Of a stretch of 64,000 nucleotides of DNA, positions 41,076-50,368 are shown piece after piece. Source of the stretch: Kozakia baliensis (GTDB lineage: Bacteria > Pseudomonadota > Alphaproteobacteria > Acetobacterales > Acetobacteraceae); contig NZ_CP014674.1 of assembly GCF_001787335.1 (NCBI RefSeq), positions 2,398,501 through 2,462,500 on the forward strand, given 5' to 3'. A program made the translations under genes and the position numbers. Each line of letters opens with the position of its first letter. Position 1 is the first letter of the stretch. The notes beneath the pieces were generated by a model. That model was given only the letters and a program-made list of their open reading frames with translations. It did not search any database and was not told where the DNA came from.

Positions 41076-42131
41076 TTAGGCAACCCGTCCGCTGGTGGTG
41101 CCGGTGGTCGGGGTGCTCATCGTGGTCGCGGTCGGCGCAACACCATGACGGAAGCCACCCAACAGGACGGACTGTACGTCGGCGGCGAAGTTACGCACGC
41201 GGTCCATGGCGCCCTTGTTGCGACGAACCAGGAGGTTGTAGCCCAACACGGCCGGAACAGCGGTGGCCAGACCGATCGCGGTCATGATCAGCGATTCACC
41301 GACCGGACCCGCAACCTTGTCGATCGACGCCTGGCCAGCGATGCCGATGGCGGTCAGTGCGTGATAGATACCCCAAACCGTGCCGAACAGACCGACGAAC
41401 GGAGACGTCGAACCCACGGTGCCGAGGAAGGCCAGGCCGCCCTGCAGACGCGTGTTGATTGTATCGACCGAGCGCTGGATCGACATGGCGGTCCAGCTGT
41501 GCAGATCGATCGCATCGCGCATCGAACCTTCATGGTGCTCAGCAGCAACGATGCCAGTTTCGGCAATATAACGGAACGGCGAAGCAGCCTTCAGCGAGGA
41601 AGCGCCTTCCTGAACCGAAGGTTTGGTCCAGAATTCACGTGCCGCTTCCTTGGAAGCCGAGAAAACCTTGGCCTGCTCCAGGAACTTCGTCACCATAATG
41701 ATCCAGGTGCCGGCAGACATGATCACCATGATCAGCAACACGCCACGAGCGATCGCGTCACCGTTGGCCCATAGAGCGCCGAGGCCGTACGGGTTGCCCT
41801 GAGGCGCCGGCGGCGCGGCGTCGGCGGAAGCCGAAGCATCGGAAGGCGCAGGCGCGCCAGGAGCCGCATCGGACGGAGCCGACGTGCCGCCTGCAGGAGC
41901 GGGAGCCGAACCGGCATCGGGAGAAGCAGGCGCGGCGGCCGGAGGCGCAGACGCGTCAGGGGCCGGAGCACCAGGAGCCGGAGCAGCAGGAGCAGGCGCA
42001 TCAGGGGCCGGCTGCGAGGCAGGCGCTTCCTGAGCCAAAGCAGCGGCCGGCGCGACAACGCCCTGTGCGACAGCCAATGTGACTGCCAGGGCCGGGGCGG
42101 CGAGAGCGGGAAGGCGGAACAGTCTCGTCAT
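41076..42131 (-). CDS. exbB: ExbB/TolQ-family proton channel with signal peptide and long Ala/Pro arm
   Basis: The ExbB core (about residues 125-330) holds three membrane helices: RGVLLIMVIMSAGTWIIMV, the pair around GTVGSTSPFVGLFGTVWGI, and MTAIGLATAVPAVLGYNLLV with the conserved Thr residues. Before it lie a signal peptide ending near ALAQEA and about 80 residues of Ala/Pro/Asp/Ser repeats. This extended form is 351 residues, against about 240 for E. coli ExbB. The ATG at 42131 is preferred for spacing to AGAGGA; one three codons upstream is possible. Confidence 0.93.
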   Translation of the reverse strand: MTRLFRLPALAAPALAVTLAVAQGVVAPAAALAQEAPASQPAPDAPAPAAPAPGAPAPDASAPPAAAPASPDAGSAPAPAGGTSAPSDAAPGAPAPSDASASADAAPPAPQGNPYGLGALWANGDAIARGVLLIMVIMSAGTWIIMVTKFLEQAKVFSASKEAAREFWTKPSVQEGASSLKAASPFRYIAETGIVAAEHHEGSMRDAIDLHSWTAMSIQRSVDTINTRLQGGLAFLGTVGSTSPFVGLFGTVWGIYHALTAIGIAGQASIDKVAGPVGESLIMTAIGLATAVPAVLGYNLLVRRNKGAMDRVRNFAADVQSVLLGGFRHGVAPTATTMSTPTTGTTSGRVA

Positions 42132-42151
42132 TAACTCCATATCCTCTGAAA

Positions 42152-42173
42152 AGAGTCCGTAAAATTGGACTCT
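42152..42173 (-). promoter_or_regulatory. Attenuator-like hairpin before exbB
   Basis: AGAGTCC and GGACTCT pair over 7 bp. On the minus strand a TTTT follows, then the exbB ribosome-binding site about 10 bases on. It lies between tonB and exbB and may cut down read-through. Confidence 0.45.
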
Positions 42174-42179
42174 GGCAGT

Positions 42180-42217
42180 ACCGGCCCACCATAAGAATCA
42201 AGGGCCGGTTCTTTTTT
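42180..42217 (+). terminator. GC-rich hairpin with T-run between tonB and exbB
   Basis: ACCGGCCC (42180-42187) and GGGCCGGT (42202-42209) form an 8-bp stem, followed on the plus strand by TCTTTTTT. It is a good intrinsic terminator for rightward transcripts, but no rightward gene is upstream. In the tonB message it forms a strong stem without a T-tail. Confidence 0.55.
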
Positions 42218-42294
42218 AGTGTATGGCGCGCAAAACTTAAATGTTTTGGCTCCGTATCGATACCAATGCCGCCTTATCGTGGCACTGCGTTTTC

Positions 42295-42963
42295 TTATTC
42301 GTCACCCAACGTGAAGTTGATGTGCAGCGTATGGTGGTGCTCGACCACAGCCTGCCCATTTCGCACGGCCGGTTGGTAACGCGCCTTCCGCAGGAATTCC
42401 ATGGCCGCCTCAACGAAGGAATGGCCGCCGGACGAATTGGTCACTTCACAGTTCGACGTATGACCGTCGGTGAGAATATCGCACGCCACGGTCACGCTGC
42501 CTTCGCGGTTTTCCTCAAGCATTTCCTCAGGGAAGACCGGGCGCGCGCCATTGATCGGCGAAGCACCGGCGGAATGATCCGGCACGGGAGGACCCGGAGG
42601 CGCCGCGGGCGTCGGCGGAGACGGCGTCGATGCTGTGGCAGGCGGCGTCGGAGCCGGCGGCTTCTGATGCGTAACCTGCTTGATCACATGCTTCTGCGGC
42701 GGCGGCTGGATCTGGATCTTCGGCGGCGGAATATACGGCGGCGGCGGCGTCGTCATCTGCGGCGGTGGCGGCGGTGGCGGCGGTGGCGGCGGCTTCTTCG
42801 GTTCCGTAATGATCTTGGTTTTGATCGGCGGATGCAATTGCTCGACGATCTTCGTGCCGAGGCCGTTCATTAACGCCCAGATCAGAACGATATGAAAAAT
42901 TATCGCAATAGCGACGCCGACGATGTACTTCGTCGGGCGTCGCTGTTGCTCGGCGTAGTTCAT
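42295..42963 (-). CDS. tonB: TonB energy transducer
   Basis: TonB passes the ExbBD proton force to outer-membrane receptors. One N-terminal membrane helix (about residues 13-32, YIVGVAIAIIFHIVLIW) is followed by a stiff proline-rich spacer with a run of 11 prolines. The C-terminal domain is GSVTVACDILTDGHTSNCEVTNSSGGHSFVEAAMEFLRKARYQPA. The ATG at 42963 (MNYAEQQRRP) gives 222 residues; an upstream GTG at 42975 is possible. It is the first gene of the tonB-exbB-exbD-exbD-TPR run. Confidence 0.95.
   Translation of the reverse strand: MNYAEQQRRPTKYIVGVAIAIIFHIVLIWALMNGLGTKIVEQLHPPIKTKIITEPKKPPPPPPPPPPPQMTTPPPPYIPPPKIQIQPPPQKHVIKQVTHQKPPAPTPPATASTPSPPTPAAPPGPPVPDHSAGASPINGARPVFPEEMLEENREGSVTVACDILTDGHTSNCEVTNSSGGHSFVEAAMEFLRKARYQPAVRNGQAVVEHHHTLHINFTLGDE
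42761..42793. repeat. Triplet repeat coding for the TonB polyproline run
   Basis: GGCGGT and GGC units repeat here and encode 11 consecutive prolines on the minus strand. Unit length is three, so changes in copy number would keep the frame but alter spacer length. Confidence 0.7.
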
Positions 42964-43353
42964 CGGTTGAGTCACTCCAAATCCTCTGTCCTTAGCCTCC
43001 TCATTCCCCTTACCGATCAATAAGGAAAACGGGCCGACTGTTTGGCGCAACCGCCCCATGCGATCTGCGTTTCAATCGATACGAAAACGGATGTTTCCGG
43101 ATTCGTCTCGAATTATTTACCATGCTTTTGTAGCATGGCACCTGTGCAATTTGGGCAAAGGTAGGGCCCTGCTGTCAAGCCGAATTAATTCGCAAACGAC
43201 CGTTACGGCAAAATTGTGTCCTACTTACACCGCGGCGATACCGCACAGTGTGAAACGGAGATTTCTCTGTTCGCAAGAGGAATATTTAAATTCCACAAAA
43301 GAAATTTTTATGACTCCGTTCATTTTTTATGAACGAAGTCATAGCGACAGCGG
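42964..43353. other. Intergenic region between prfB and tonB
   Basis: No gene is seen here. It must hold the tonB promoter. A perfect -35 hexamer, TTGACA, lies on the minus strand at 43173-43178, with a poor -10 (CCAAAT) 18 bases on. Two hairpins are present: CCATGC with GCATGG near 43118-43137, and arms containing CGTTCAT and ATGAACG near 43310-43342, the latter just after the prfB stop but lacking a T-tail. Confidence 0.45.
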
Positions 43354-44485
43354 TTATTGCGCGTTTGCGCTGGCCTCTGAACGCGTCGCGCCGACGCGCT
43401 GCGCCAATGAGGCAGACATGAAATCATCCAATGCGCCATCAAGCACCGCATCGGGATTTCCCTTTTCCACACCGGTGCGCAAATCCTTCACCAACTGGTA
43501 AGGCGCCAGCACGTAAGAGCGGATTTGATGCCCCCAACCGATGTCGGTTTTGGCAGCTTCCGTCTGCGCGGCGGCGGCTTCGCGTTTTTGCAGTTCGGCT
43601 TCGTACAAACGCGCTTTCAGCATCTGCATGGCCGTCGCCCGGTTGCGATGCTGAGAACGATCCGTCTGGCAGGCCACGACGATGCCAGTCGGGATATGCG
43701 TTATACGAATGGCCGAATCGGTCTTGTTGACGTGCTGACCACCCGCACCGGAAGCGCGGAACGTATCGACCTTGAGATCGCCGTCATTGACTTCGATCTC
43801 GATCGTATCGTCCACCACAGGATAGACCCACACGGAAGCGAACGAGGTCTGCCGACGGGCAGCAGCGTCGAACGGTGAAATACGCACCAAGCGGTGCACG
43901 CCGGCTTCGGTCTTGAGCCAACCATAGGCATTCGGCCCGGAAATCAGCAGCGTTGCGGATTTAATGCCCGCCTGTTCGCCTTCGCTGCTTTCCATCATCG
44001 TGACCTTATAGTCACGCTGTTCCGCCCAGCGCGTATACATGCGCAGCAGCATTTCAGCCCAATCCTGAGCCTCCGTACCGCCTGCGCCCGCATTCACTTC
44101 GATATAGCAATCGTTGCTATCCGCTTCGCCGGAAAGGAGGCTTTCGATCTGACGCGCATGCGCCTGCTCGGCCAACTTACGCAGCGTGGCAATCGCTTCA
44201 TCCACGGTTCCCTGATCGTCCTCGGCTTCCGCGAGCTCGGCCAGTTCGACCATGTCCTGCGTATCACGCTCGATTTGCTGCACGCCTTCGATCTGGTTGG
44301 CGATCATCGTACGTTCGCGCATCAATTTCTGCGCGGCGTCCGCATCGTTCCACAATTCCGGATCTTCGGCCCGATGATTTAGTTCTTCCAGGCGGGTTTG
44401 TGCGACATCCCAGTCAAAGATGCCTCCTCAGCAGCGCCACCGACTGCTTGATCTGCTCTGAAAGAGCCTCGGTTTCGGCCGACAT
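43354..44485 (-). CDS. prfB: Peptide chain release factor 2 (programmed +1 frameshift)
   Basis: RF2 ends translation at UGA and UAA. The gene begins at ATG 44485 (MSAETEALSEQIKQSVALLRRHL), meets an in-frame TGA at 44414-44416, and continues in the +1 frame as DWDVAQTRLEEL. The main body shows the GGQ motif (RASGAGGQHVNKTDSAIR) and the RF2 anticodon-like region near MMESSEGEQAGIKSATLLISG. Total length is about 376 residues once the shift is made. The protein therefore senses its own level: low RF2 favours the shift. A class A penicillin-binding-protein gene lies upstream on the same strand. Confidence 0.96.
44413..44428 (-). promoter_or_regulatory. prfB +1 frameshift site
   Basis: The minus strand reads AGGAGG CAT CTT TGA C. 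An internal Shine-Dalgarno sequence (44423-44428) sits three bases before the slippery CTT, followed by TGA and then C. This is the classic prfB recoding signal. Confidence 0.96.
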
Positions 44486-44518
44486 TGATACAATCCTCGT
44501 CAGTTTTTCTGTTTACGC

Positions 44519-47260
44519 TCAATAAAGCCCGCCCATGCCAATGTCACTTGGGGGAGGCTGAGGCGCATTCGTTGGACGGGCCGCAGCGCTTGTCCCGTCA
44601 TTTGAGGATGCGGAAGGCGATGGCAAGGTCTGCCCCGGCAAAGATTGGACCGCCGGGCCATTCGCCATGTCGGCTTCCGAATCCGAAACATCTTCCGCGC
44701 CGGTGTCGGCAGCGGTCAAGGCTTCCGTACCTGCTCCGAATCCATGGAGCGCAATGCTCATGCCAGGGACTTGGTCTTTCGTAAAGGCGTCCACCGCCAT
44801 GATGCGGCCCGTGCTGTAGCGCGCCAGCGTCATGCCCTCGGGCACGCGGAAATGCAGTTCCGGACGATCCGCCAGCGCCACCTTCATGAACTTGTTCCAG
44901 ATCGGGCCGGCAATGCGCCCGCCCGTCTCGTTTTTGCCCAAGGATTGAGGCGAATCGTAACCGACCCACACAACCGTCACGAGATCGGGCGAAAATCCGG
45001 CGAACCAGGCATCACGAAAATCCTGGCTCGTTCCGGTCTTGCCCGCGATATCCCGATCGATCCCAGCGCCTGCCGAGTTACCCGTGCCGTGTTTGATCAC
45101 GTCCTGCATCATCGTGGTGATCTGGAATGCGCTGCCCTCGCGCGCGACCTGCTGACGCTTATCGTCGATTTGCGGCACCTCGATGCTTCCCGCAACAGGC
45201 TCCGCAGGCATCGGGGCCGGGGCCGGGACCGGGACCGGGACCGGGACCGGGAACGGAGGTGCCGGTGCGGCAGGCTGCCCATCGGCCGTGACCGCGACAT
45301 CGGTCGGCGCGGGAGCGGGTTGCTGAGCTTCCGGCGGCGGCTGCATGGTTGTGGCCAGGTTCAAACCTTCCGGCTTCCAGACGACATTGCCGTCCCGGTC
45401 CAGAACCGCATCGATCAGGCTCGGCGTCACAAGACGCCCCCCTGCCGCGATGGAGGCATAGGCTCCGGCCTCACGCAGCACAGTCGTCTCTACCGCACCC
45501 AAGGCGGCCGGAAGAACATGCGGCATCTGATCGACCAAGCCGATCTTGATGGCCATATCCGAAACGGATTTCATGCCCAGATGCGCAGCCAGACGAATCG
45601 TTACCAGATTGCGGCTCTCGCGCAGCGCATCGTGCAGCGTAGTCGGGCCCCAATTGTCCTTTTCGTAGTTCATCGGATGCCAAGAGCCATAGGAAACCGG
45701 CGCATCGTCGAACTTCTCCGATGGCGGAATGCCCTGCTCCATCGCATCCAGATAAACGAACGGCTTGAAAGACGAGCCGGGCTGGCGCAACGCTTGAGTA
45801 GCGCGGTTGAATTGGGATTCCTTGAACGACCAACCGCCGACCAGCGCCAGCACGCGCCCGGTATGCGCGTCCATCGTCACCAGCGCGCCTTCGACTTTCG
45901 GAATCTGCCGCAAAGCCACATGGCTATCGCCTTCCTGCGGCTCGACCATCAGCACATCGCCAACATGCGATGAACGATAAACCCGCATCCACGCGGCGTC
46001 CCGCCCCAGAAGCGTGCCAGTATGCGGCTCATCGCCTTCCAGCCAGCCCACACGCCCCGTCGCGGGTGACAACACGACCGCCAAACGCCATTGGTCCAGC
46101 ATCCCGGCAGGCGCTTTCGCGCCCTTCAGCGCAGCGACCCAGGTGGCTTCGTCCGCTTTGTTGGGAATATCGACACGAGAGACCGCACCGCGCCAACCGC
46201 CATGGCTTCGATCGTAATCCATCAAACCGTCGCGCAGAATTCGCGTCGCCACGTCCTGAAGTTTCGGCTCTAGGCTGGTATGGATTTCCAGCCCGCCCTG
46301 CATCGTCCGGTCATTGCCGTATTTTTCGATCAGTTGGCGGCGAACCTCGCTACCGAACCATTCCGAGTTCGAAAGCGGGCCGAAACGCTCGGCGTTATGC
46401 GGGATGAGCGGCTCATTCTGCCCCGCCATCGCATCTTCATGACTGATCGCCCGGATTTCCGCCATACGATCCAGCACCCAGTTACGCCGCCAAACAGCAT
46501 TCTGCGCATGGCGATAAGGGTTGTAATTGCTGGGGGATTTCGGCAACGCGCCCAGGAACGCAGCCTCAGCGTTCGTAAGCTGTTCGAGCGGCTTGTTGAA
46601 GTAGGTTTGCGCCGCCGCGGCCACGCCATAAGCGCCATTCCCGAGATAAATACCGTTGAGATAGATTTCGAGAATCTTGTCTTTCGGAAGCGTCTGCTCG
46701 ATGCGGACCGCCAGAAGCGCTTCTTTCGCCTTGCGCTCCAGCGTCATGGCGTTGCTGTTGAGCAGCATGTTGCGCGCAACCTGCTGGGTTATTGTAGAGG
46801 CGCCGATTGGGCGACGCCCCTCCGGTCGGGTCAGGTTCGTGACCTCTGCACGCACGATGGCTAGTGGGTCCACACCCCCGTGGGTATAGAAATTCTGATC
46901 TTCCGCCGCGATGAAAGCGTTTTTCACCCGGTCGGGAATAGCGCTGATCGGCGTGTAGATGCGCCGCTCCGCCGCCAGTTCCGCCATCAGGCGATCGTCG
47001 CTTGTATAGATGCGGCTGACCGTCGGCGGCTGATAGGAGCGCAGGCTGTCCACGCTCGGCAGATCGGAAGCGACCTGCTCGTATTTGCGCCAGCCTACGG
47101 CGATCACGCCCGCCGTTCCCAATAGGACGACGCCTACCGCAATCGCCACGCCCTGGCGCCAACGCCGAAAGCGCGGGCCACGCGGTGGGCCGCCGTTGGG
47201 CGATTGAGGACGACGCCCTCCTATTGGCGAACGTCCGCCGGAAGAGGAGCCGAAATCCAT
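44519..47260 (-). CDS. mrcA: Class A penicillin-binding protein 1A
   Basis: A bifunctional cell-wall synthase. One membrane helix (VAIAVGVVLLGTAGVIAVGW) is followed by the transglycosylase domain with catalytic Glu in AEDQNFYTHGGVD and the ERKAKEALLAVRIEQTLPKDKILEIYLNGIYLG motif. The transpeptidase has SXXK in QPGSSFKPFVY, the SRN motif and KTGTSQD. The transpeptidase domain is interrupted by a Pro/Val repeat insert (about residues 690-720). The start is uncertain: ATG at 47260 (MDFGSSSGG, 913 residues), 47317, or GTG 47341. Confidence 0.94.
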   Translation of the reverse strand: MDFGSSSGGRSPIGGRRPQSPNGGPPRGPRFRRWRQGVAIAVGVVLLGTAGVIAVGWRKYEQVASDLPSVDSLRSYQPPTVSRIYTSDDRLMAELAAERRIYTPISAIPDRVKNAFIAAEDQNFYTHGGVDPLAIVRAEVTNLTRPEGRRPIGASTITQQVARNMLLNSNAMTLERKAKEALLAVRIEQTLPKDKILEIYLNGIYLGNGAYGVAAAAQTYFNKPLEQLTNAEAAFLGALPKSPSNYNPYRHAQNAVWRRNWVLDRMAEIRAISHEDAMAGQNEPLIPHNAERFGPLSNSEWFGSEVRRQLIEKYGNDRTMQGGLEIHTSLEPKLQDVATRILRDGLMDYDRSHGGWRGAVSRVDIPNKADEATWVAALKGAKAPAGMLDQWRLAVVLSPATGRVGWLEGDEPHTGTLLGRDAAWMRVYRSSHVGDVLMVEPQEGDSHVALRQIPKVEGALVTMDAHTGRVLALVGGWSFKESQFNRATQALRQPGSSFKPFVYLDAMEQGIPPSEKFDDAPVSYGSWHPMNYEKDNWGPTTLHDALRESRNLVTIRLAAHLGMKSVSDMAIKIGLVDQMPHVLPAALGAVETTVLREAGAYASIAAGGRLVTPSLIDAVLDRDGNVVWKPEGLNLATTMQPPPEAQQPAPAPTDVAVTADGQPAAPAPPFPVPVPVPVPAPAPMPAEPVAGSIEVPQIDDKRQQVAREGSAFQITTMMQDVIKHGTGNSAGAGIDRDIAGKTGTSQDFRDAWFAGFSPDLVTVVWVGYDSPQSLGKNETGGRIAGPIWNKFMKVALADRPELHFRVPEGMTLARYSTGRIMAVDAFTKDQVPGMSIALHGFGAGTEALTAADTGAEDVSDSEADMANGPAVQSLPGQTLPSPSASSNDGTSAAARPTNAPQPPPSDIGMGGLY
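45213..45254. repeat. Hexanucleotide repeat in the penicillin-binding-protein gene
   Basis: About six copies of a CCGGGA/CCGGGG unit encode a Val-Pro/Ala-Pro repeat (PFPVPVPVPVPAPAPMP). The unit is six bases, so copy changes stay in frame. The insert lies between transpeptidase motifs. Confidence 0.8.
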
Positions 47261-47380
47261 GTTGAACCAGACGGCGGGAGAGACGACCGGTGACAAAGCA
47301 GTAGAGGCGCGGATCATAAGCCGCTCTGTAGCATTCCCCACGCCTCTCGTCGCCCCTACAAATAAGGCGTTACGAAGGCA

Positions 47381-48265
47381 TCAGCCCTGTGATTTGCGCC
47401 ATGCCTCCCGGCCCTGCTGATCGAGGGTTTTCATCTCGTCGTCAGAGAGGGAAATCCCGGCGGCACGGACGTTATCTTCGAGATGTTCCGGGCTTCCCGT
47501 TCCTGGGATCGGCAACATGACCGGCGAGCGTTTCAGTAGCCAGGCCAGCGCGATCTGCCCGGGATCGGCATTCTTATCCTTAGCGATCTTATCCAAATCC
47601 GTGCCGGGCTTCGCCAGATCGCCGGCAGCAAGCGGCGCCCAGGGGATGAAGCCGATACCATTCTTCTCACAATAATCGAGCACGTCTTCCGATTTGCGAT
47701 CGACGAGATTGAAGCGGTTTTGCGTGGTCGTGACTTTGAAGAACTTCTCCGCCTTCTGGATCGTCGGCACGTCCACTTCCGAAAGCCCGACATGTCGGAT
47801 CAGGCCTTCCTGCTGCATTTTCGCAATGGCCTCGAACTGTTTTTCCGCCGGGCAGTCGGGGCCGACACGATGCAACTGCCAGAGATCGATCCGTTCGACG
47901 CCGAGACGACGCAGCGACATCAGAACGCATTGACGCAGATAATCCGGATTTCCGACCGGCTTCCAGATATCCGGCCCGTGCCGCGTCAGGCCGCCTTTGG
48001 TGGCGATAACGATGTTGTTGTAGGGGTAGAGCGCCTCGTGGATGAGATTTTCCGAGACGAAGGGACCGTAGGAATCCGCCGTGTCGATCAGGTCGATCCC
48101 CAGTTCGCGCGTGCGTTTCAGCGTAGCGATGGCCTTGCCATGATCCGGTGGATCGCCCCAAACTCCTTTCCCGGTGATGCGCATGGCCCCAAAGCCCAGC
48201 CGCACGACTTCAAGGTCGCCGCCGATTTTAAACGTGCCTGATTTTCTTGCATCTGGTGCGGACAT
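47381..48265 (-). CDS. Aldo/keto reductase
   Basis: An NADPH-dependent TIM-barrel oxidoreductase, 294 residues. The catalytic set is in place: Asp in [11 protein letters not shown] with Tyr (Y of SYG), Lys in ATKGGLTR and His in WQLHRVG. The C-terminal cofactor region is [17 protein letters not shown]. Start ATG 48265 has GGGGAG upstream. The substrate cannot be told; such enzymes reduce sugars, aldehydes or ketones and are numerous in acetic acid bacteria. Divergent from pgm. Confidence 0.9.
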   Translation of the reverse strand: MSAPDARKSGTFKIGGDLEVVRLGFGAMRITGKGVWGDPPDHGKAIATLKRTRELGIDLIDTADSYGPFVSENLIHEALYPYNNIVIATKGGLTRHGPDIWKPVGNPDYLRQCVLMSLRRLGVERIDLWQLHRVGPDCPAEKQFEAIAKMQQEGLIRHVGLSEVDVPTIQKAEKFFKVTTTQNRFNLVDRKSEDVLDYCEKNGIGFIPWAPLAAGDLAKPGTDLDKIAKDKNADPGQIALAWLLKRSPVMLPIPGTGSPEHLEDNVRAAGISLSDDEMKTLDQQGREAWRKSQG

Positions 48266-48437
48266 GATCCGTCTCCCCACAATTTCGTCTGCCGACCACA
48301 ACGCTCCACCGCCTTCAAACGTTCATTGCATTGTAAACCGAATGGGATGGACGCGCAGCGCAGAGGATGTTTTCGTAACCCGGAAACGCCGCGACGCGTT
48401 GCGGTCGGAAAAATGAATTTTTAAGGGATTGAACATT

Positions 48438-50090
48438 ATGGCCAACGTGAGCCCCGATGCCGGCAAAACGCTTGATCCATCGAGACTGGCGGATATTCCC
48501 AAGCTGGTCGCAGCTTATTACGATCTGAAGCCGGACCCATCCGTCGCGACGCAACGCGTGTCTTTCGGCACGTCCGGACATCGTGGCTCCTCACTTCATA
48601 CGAGCTTCAACGAGAACCATATTCTGGCGATCTGCGAGGCGATCTGCCGCTATCGCAAGAACGAAGGCATCGACGGCCCGCTTTTCATCGGTATCGATTC
48701 GCACGCCCTTTCCGCCCCGGCCCAGCGCTCGGCCATCGAAGTCTTTGCGGCGCATGGCGTGGATGTGCGCATCGACGATAAGGACGGCTTCACCCCGACC
48801 CCGGTAATCTCCCACGCCATCCTCACCTACAACAAGGACCGCAAGGAAGGCTTGGCGGACGGCGTGGTCGTCACGCCATCCCACAATCCGCCGATCGATG
48901 GCGGCTTCAAATATAATCCTCCGCATGGTGGCCCGGCGGATACGGCCATCACCAAGACGGTGCAGGACATGGCGAACGAATTCCTCGCCAACGGCCTGAA
49001 AGACGTCAAACGCTTGCCCTATGACGAAGCGCGCAAAGCTCCGAGCATTAAGGGTTATGATTTCGTCACCCCTTATGTGGACGATCTCGGCTCCGTCATC
49101 GACATGGAGGCGATCCGCGCGGCGGACATCAAAATCGGCATCGATCCGCTGGGCGGTGCCGCAGTGGCTTATTGGCAGCCGATCATCGACAAGTATGGAC
49201 TGAACGCGACGATCGTCAGCACGGAAGTGGACCCGACCTTCAGCTTCATGACGGCGGATTGGGATGGGCAAATCCGTATGGATTGCTCATCGCCCTACGC
49301 CATGGCGCGATTGATCGAAATGGGCAGCCGCTTCGACGTCGCCTTCGCCAACGATACGGATGCGGATCGGCATGGCATCGTGGCGTTGCCGGACGGGCTG
49401 ATGAACCCAAACCATTATCTTGCCGTCGCAATTTCCTATCTTTTCAAGAACCGTCCCGAATGGGGCGATAAAGCCGCTATCGGCAAAACCATCGTCAGCA
49501 GCGGCTTAATCGACCGCGTGGCGAAGTTGATCGGGCGCAAACTCGTCGAAGTGCCGGTGGGCTTCAAATGGTTCGTGGATGGCCTGCTGACTGGTGAACT
49601 CGGATTCGGTGGCGAAGAAAGCGCAGGCGCTTCGTTCCTACGCCGCGACGGATCGGTATGGACAACGGATAAGGACGGCATCATCCTCGGTCTTCTAGCT
49701 GCCGAGATCACCGCCAAAACCGGCAAGAACCCAAGTGCGCATTATCATGATCTGATCGAAAAGCTTGGCACGCCTTATTATGAGCGGATCGACGCACCCG
49801 CCAATCCGGAGCAGAAAGCCAAACTCGGCAAGCTTTCGCCGGAGCAATTCCCGATGACGGAACTGGCGGGCGAGCCGGTGCAGGCCAAATTGACCAAAGC
49901 GCCCGGCAACGACGCCGCCATCGGCGGTTTGAAAGTCGTTGCGGAAAATGGATGGTTCGCCGCACGTCCGTCCGGCACGGAAAACGTCTATAAAATTTAT
50001 GCCGAGAGCTTCAAAAGCCAAGAACATCTCCGCGCCATCCAGAAAGAGGCGCAAGAGGCGATCACCGCGTTGTTCGACGCGAAAGGCTAG
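48438..50090 (+). CDS. pgm: Alpha-D-glucose-specific phosphoglucomutase
   Basis: It interconverts glucose 1-phosphate and glucose 6-phosphate, linking central carbon to UDP-glucose and polysaccharide synthesis. It shows the N-terminal TSGHRG (about residues 45-50), the phosphoserine loop VVTPSHNPP with Ser148, the metal loop NDTDADRHG, the sugar loop GFGGEESAG and the phosphate loop [12 protein letters not shown]. Length is 550 residues from ATG 48438, with AAGGGA upstream. It ends at a strong terminator and stands alone. Confidence 0.96.
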   Translation: MANVSPDAGKTLDPSRLADIPKLVAAYYDLKPDPSVATQRVSFGTSGHRGSSLHTSFNENHILAICEAICRYRKNEGIDGPLFIGIDSHALSAPAQRSAIEVFAAHGVDVRIDDKDGFTPTPVISHAILTYNKDRKEGLADGVVVTPSHNPPIDGGFKYNPPHGGPADTAITKTVQDMANEFLANGLKDVKRLPYDEARKAPSIKGYDFVTPYVDDLGSVIDMEAIRAADIKIGIDPLGGAAVAYWQPIIDKYGLNATIVSTEVDPTFSFMTADWDGQIRMDCSSPYAMARLIEMGSRFDVAFANDTDADRHGIVALPDGLMNPNHYLAVAISYLFKNRPEWGDKAAIGKTIVSSGLIDRVAKLIGRKLVEVPVGFKWFVDGLLTGELGFGGEESAGASFLRRDGSVWTTDKDGIILGLLAAEITAKTGKNPSAHYHDLIEKLGTPYYERIDAPANPEQKAKLGKLSPEQFPMTELAGEPVQAKLTKAPGNDAAIGGLKVVAENGWFAARPSGTENVYKIYAESFKSQEHLRAIQKEAQEAITALFDAKG

Positions 50091-50130
50091 ATCGCTTTCA
50101 TTGCTATATTACAATAGATTAAAATTGGAG

Positions 50131-50166
50131 GCTGATTGCACATCGCGGCAATCAGCTTTTTTTATT
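50131..50166 (+). terminator. Terminator after pgm
   Basis: GCTGATTGC (50131-50139) and GCAATCAGC (50148-50156) form a 9-bp stem followed by a run of seven T. Confidence 0.9.
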
Positions 50167-50256
50167 GCTTTTTTCTAATTTTGAATTGCTCGCGGAAATC
50201 GAAAGGAGATCGGTTTTTGTTTTACACTTGAGGTCGTACCACATTTCGTGACTTAT

Positions 50257-50286
50257 TTAACACAGTCGTCAAACTTCCGATACAAT
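50257..50286 (+). promoter_or_regulatory. Candidate promoter of the TonB-dependent receptor
   Basis: TTAACA (50257-50262) and TACAAT (50281-50286) lie 18 bases apart, each one mismatch from the sigma70 consensus. They would give a 5' leader of about 75 bases before the ATG at 50369. No Fur-box-like repeat is evident. Confidence 0.5.
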
Positions 50287-50368
50287 CCGCAATGAATCTC
50301 CTTGCCTGCCTAAGCCCTGCATTATCTATTCGTAATGTTAGTAAACATGTCGGGTAAGAGACACAGGG

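Noticed and set aside
44645-45973. 442-codon rightward frame opposite the penicillin-binding protein
   Set aside because: It lies inside a gene with all family motifs on the other strand and its product is Arg/His-rich.
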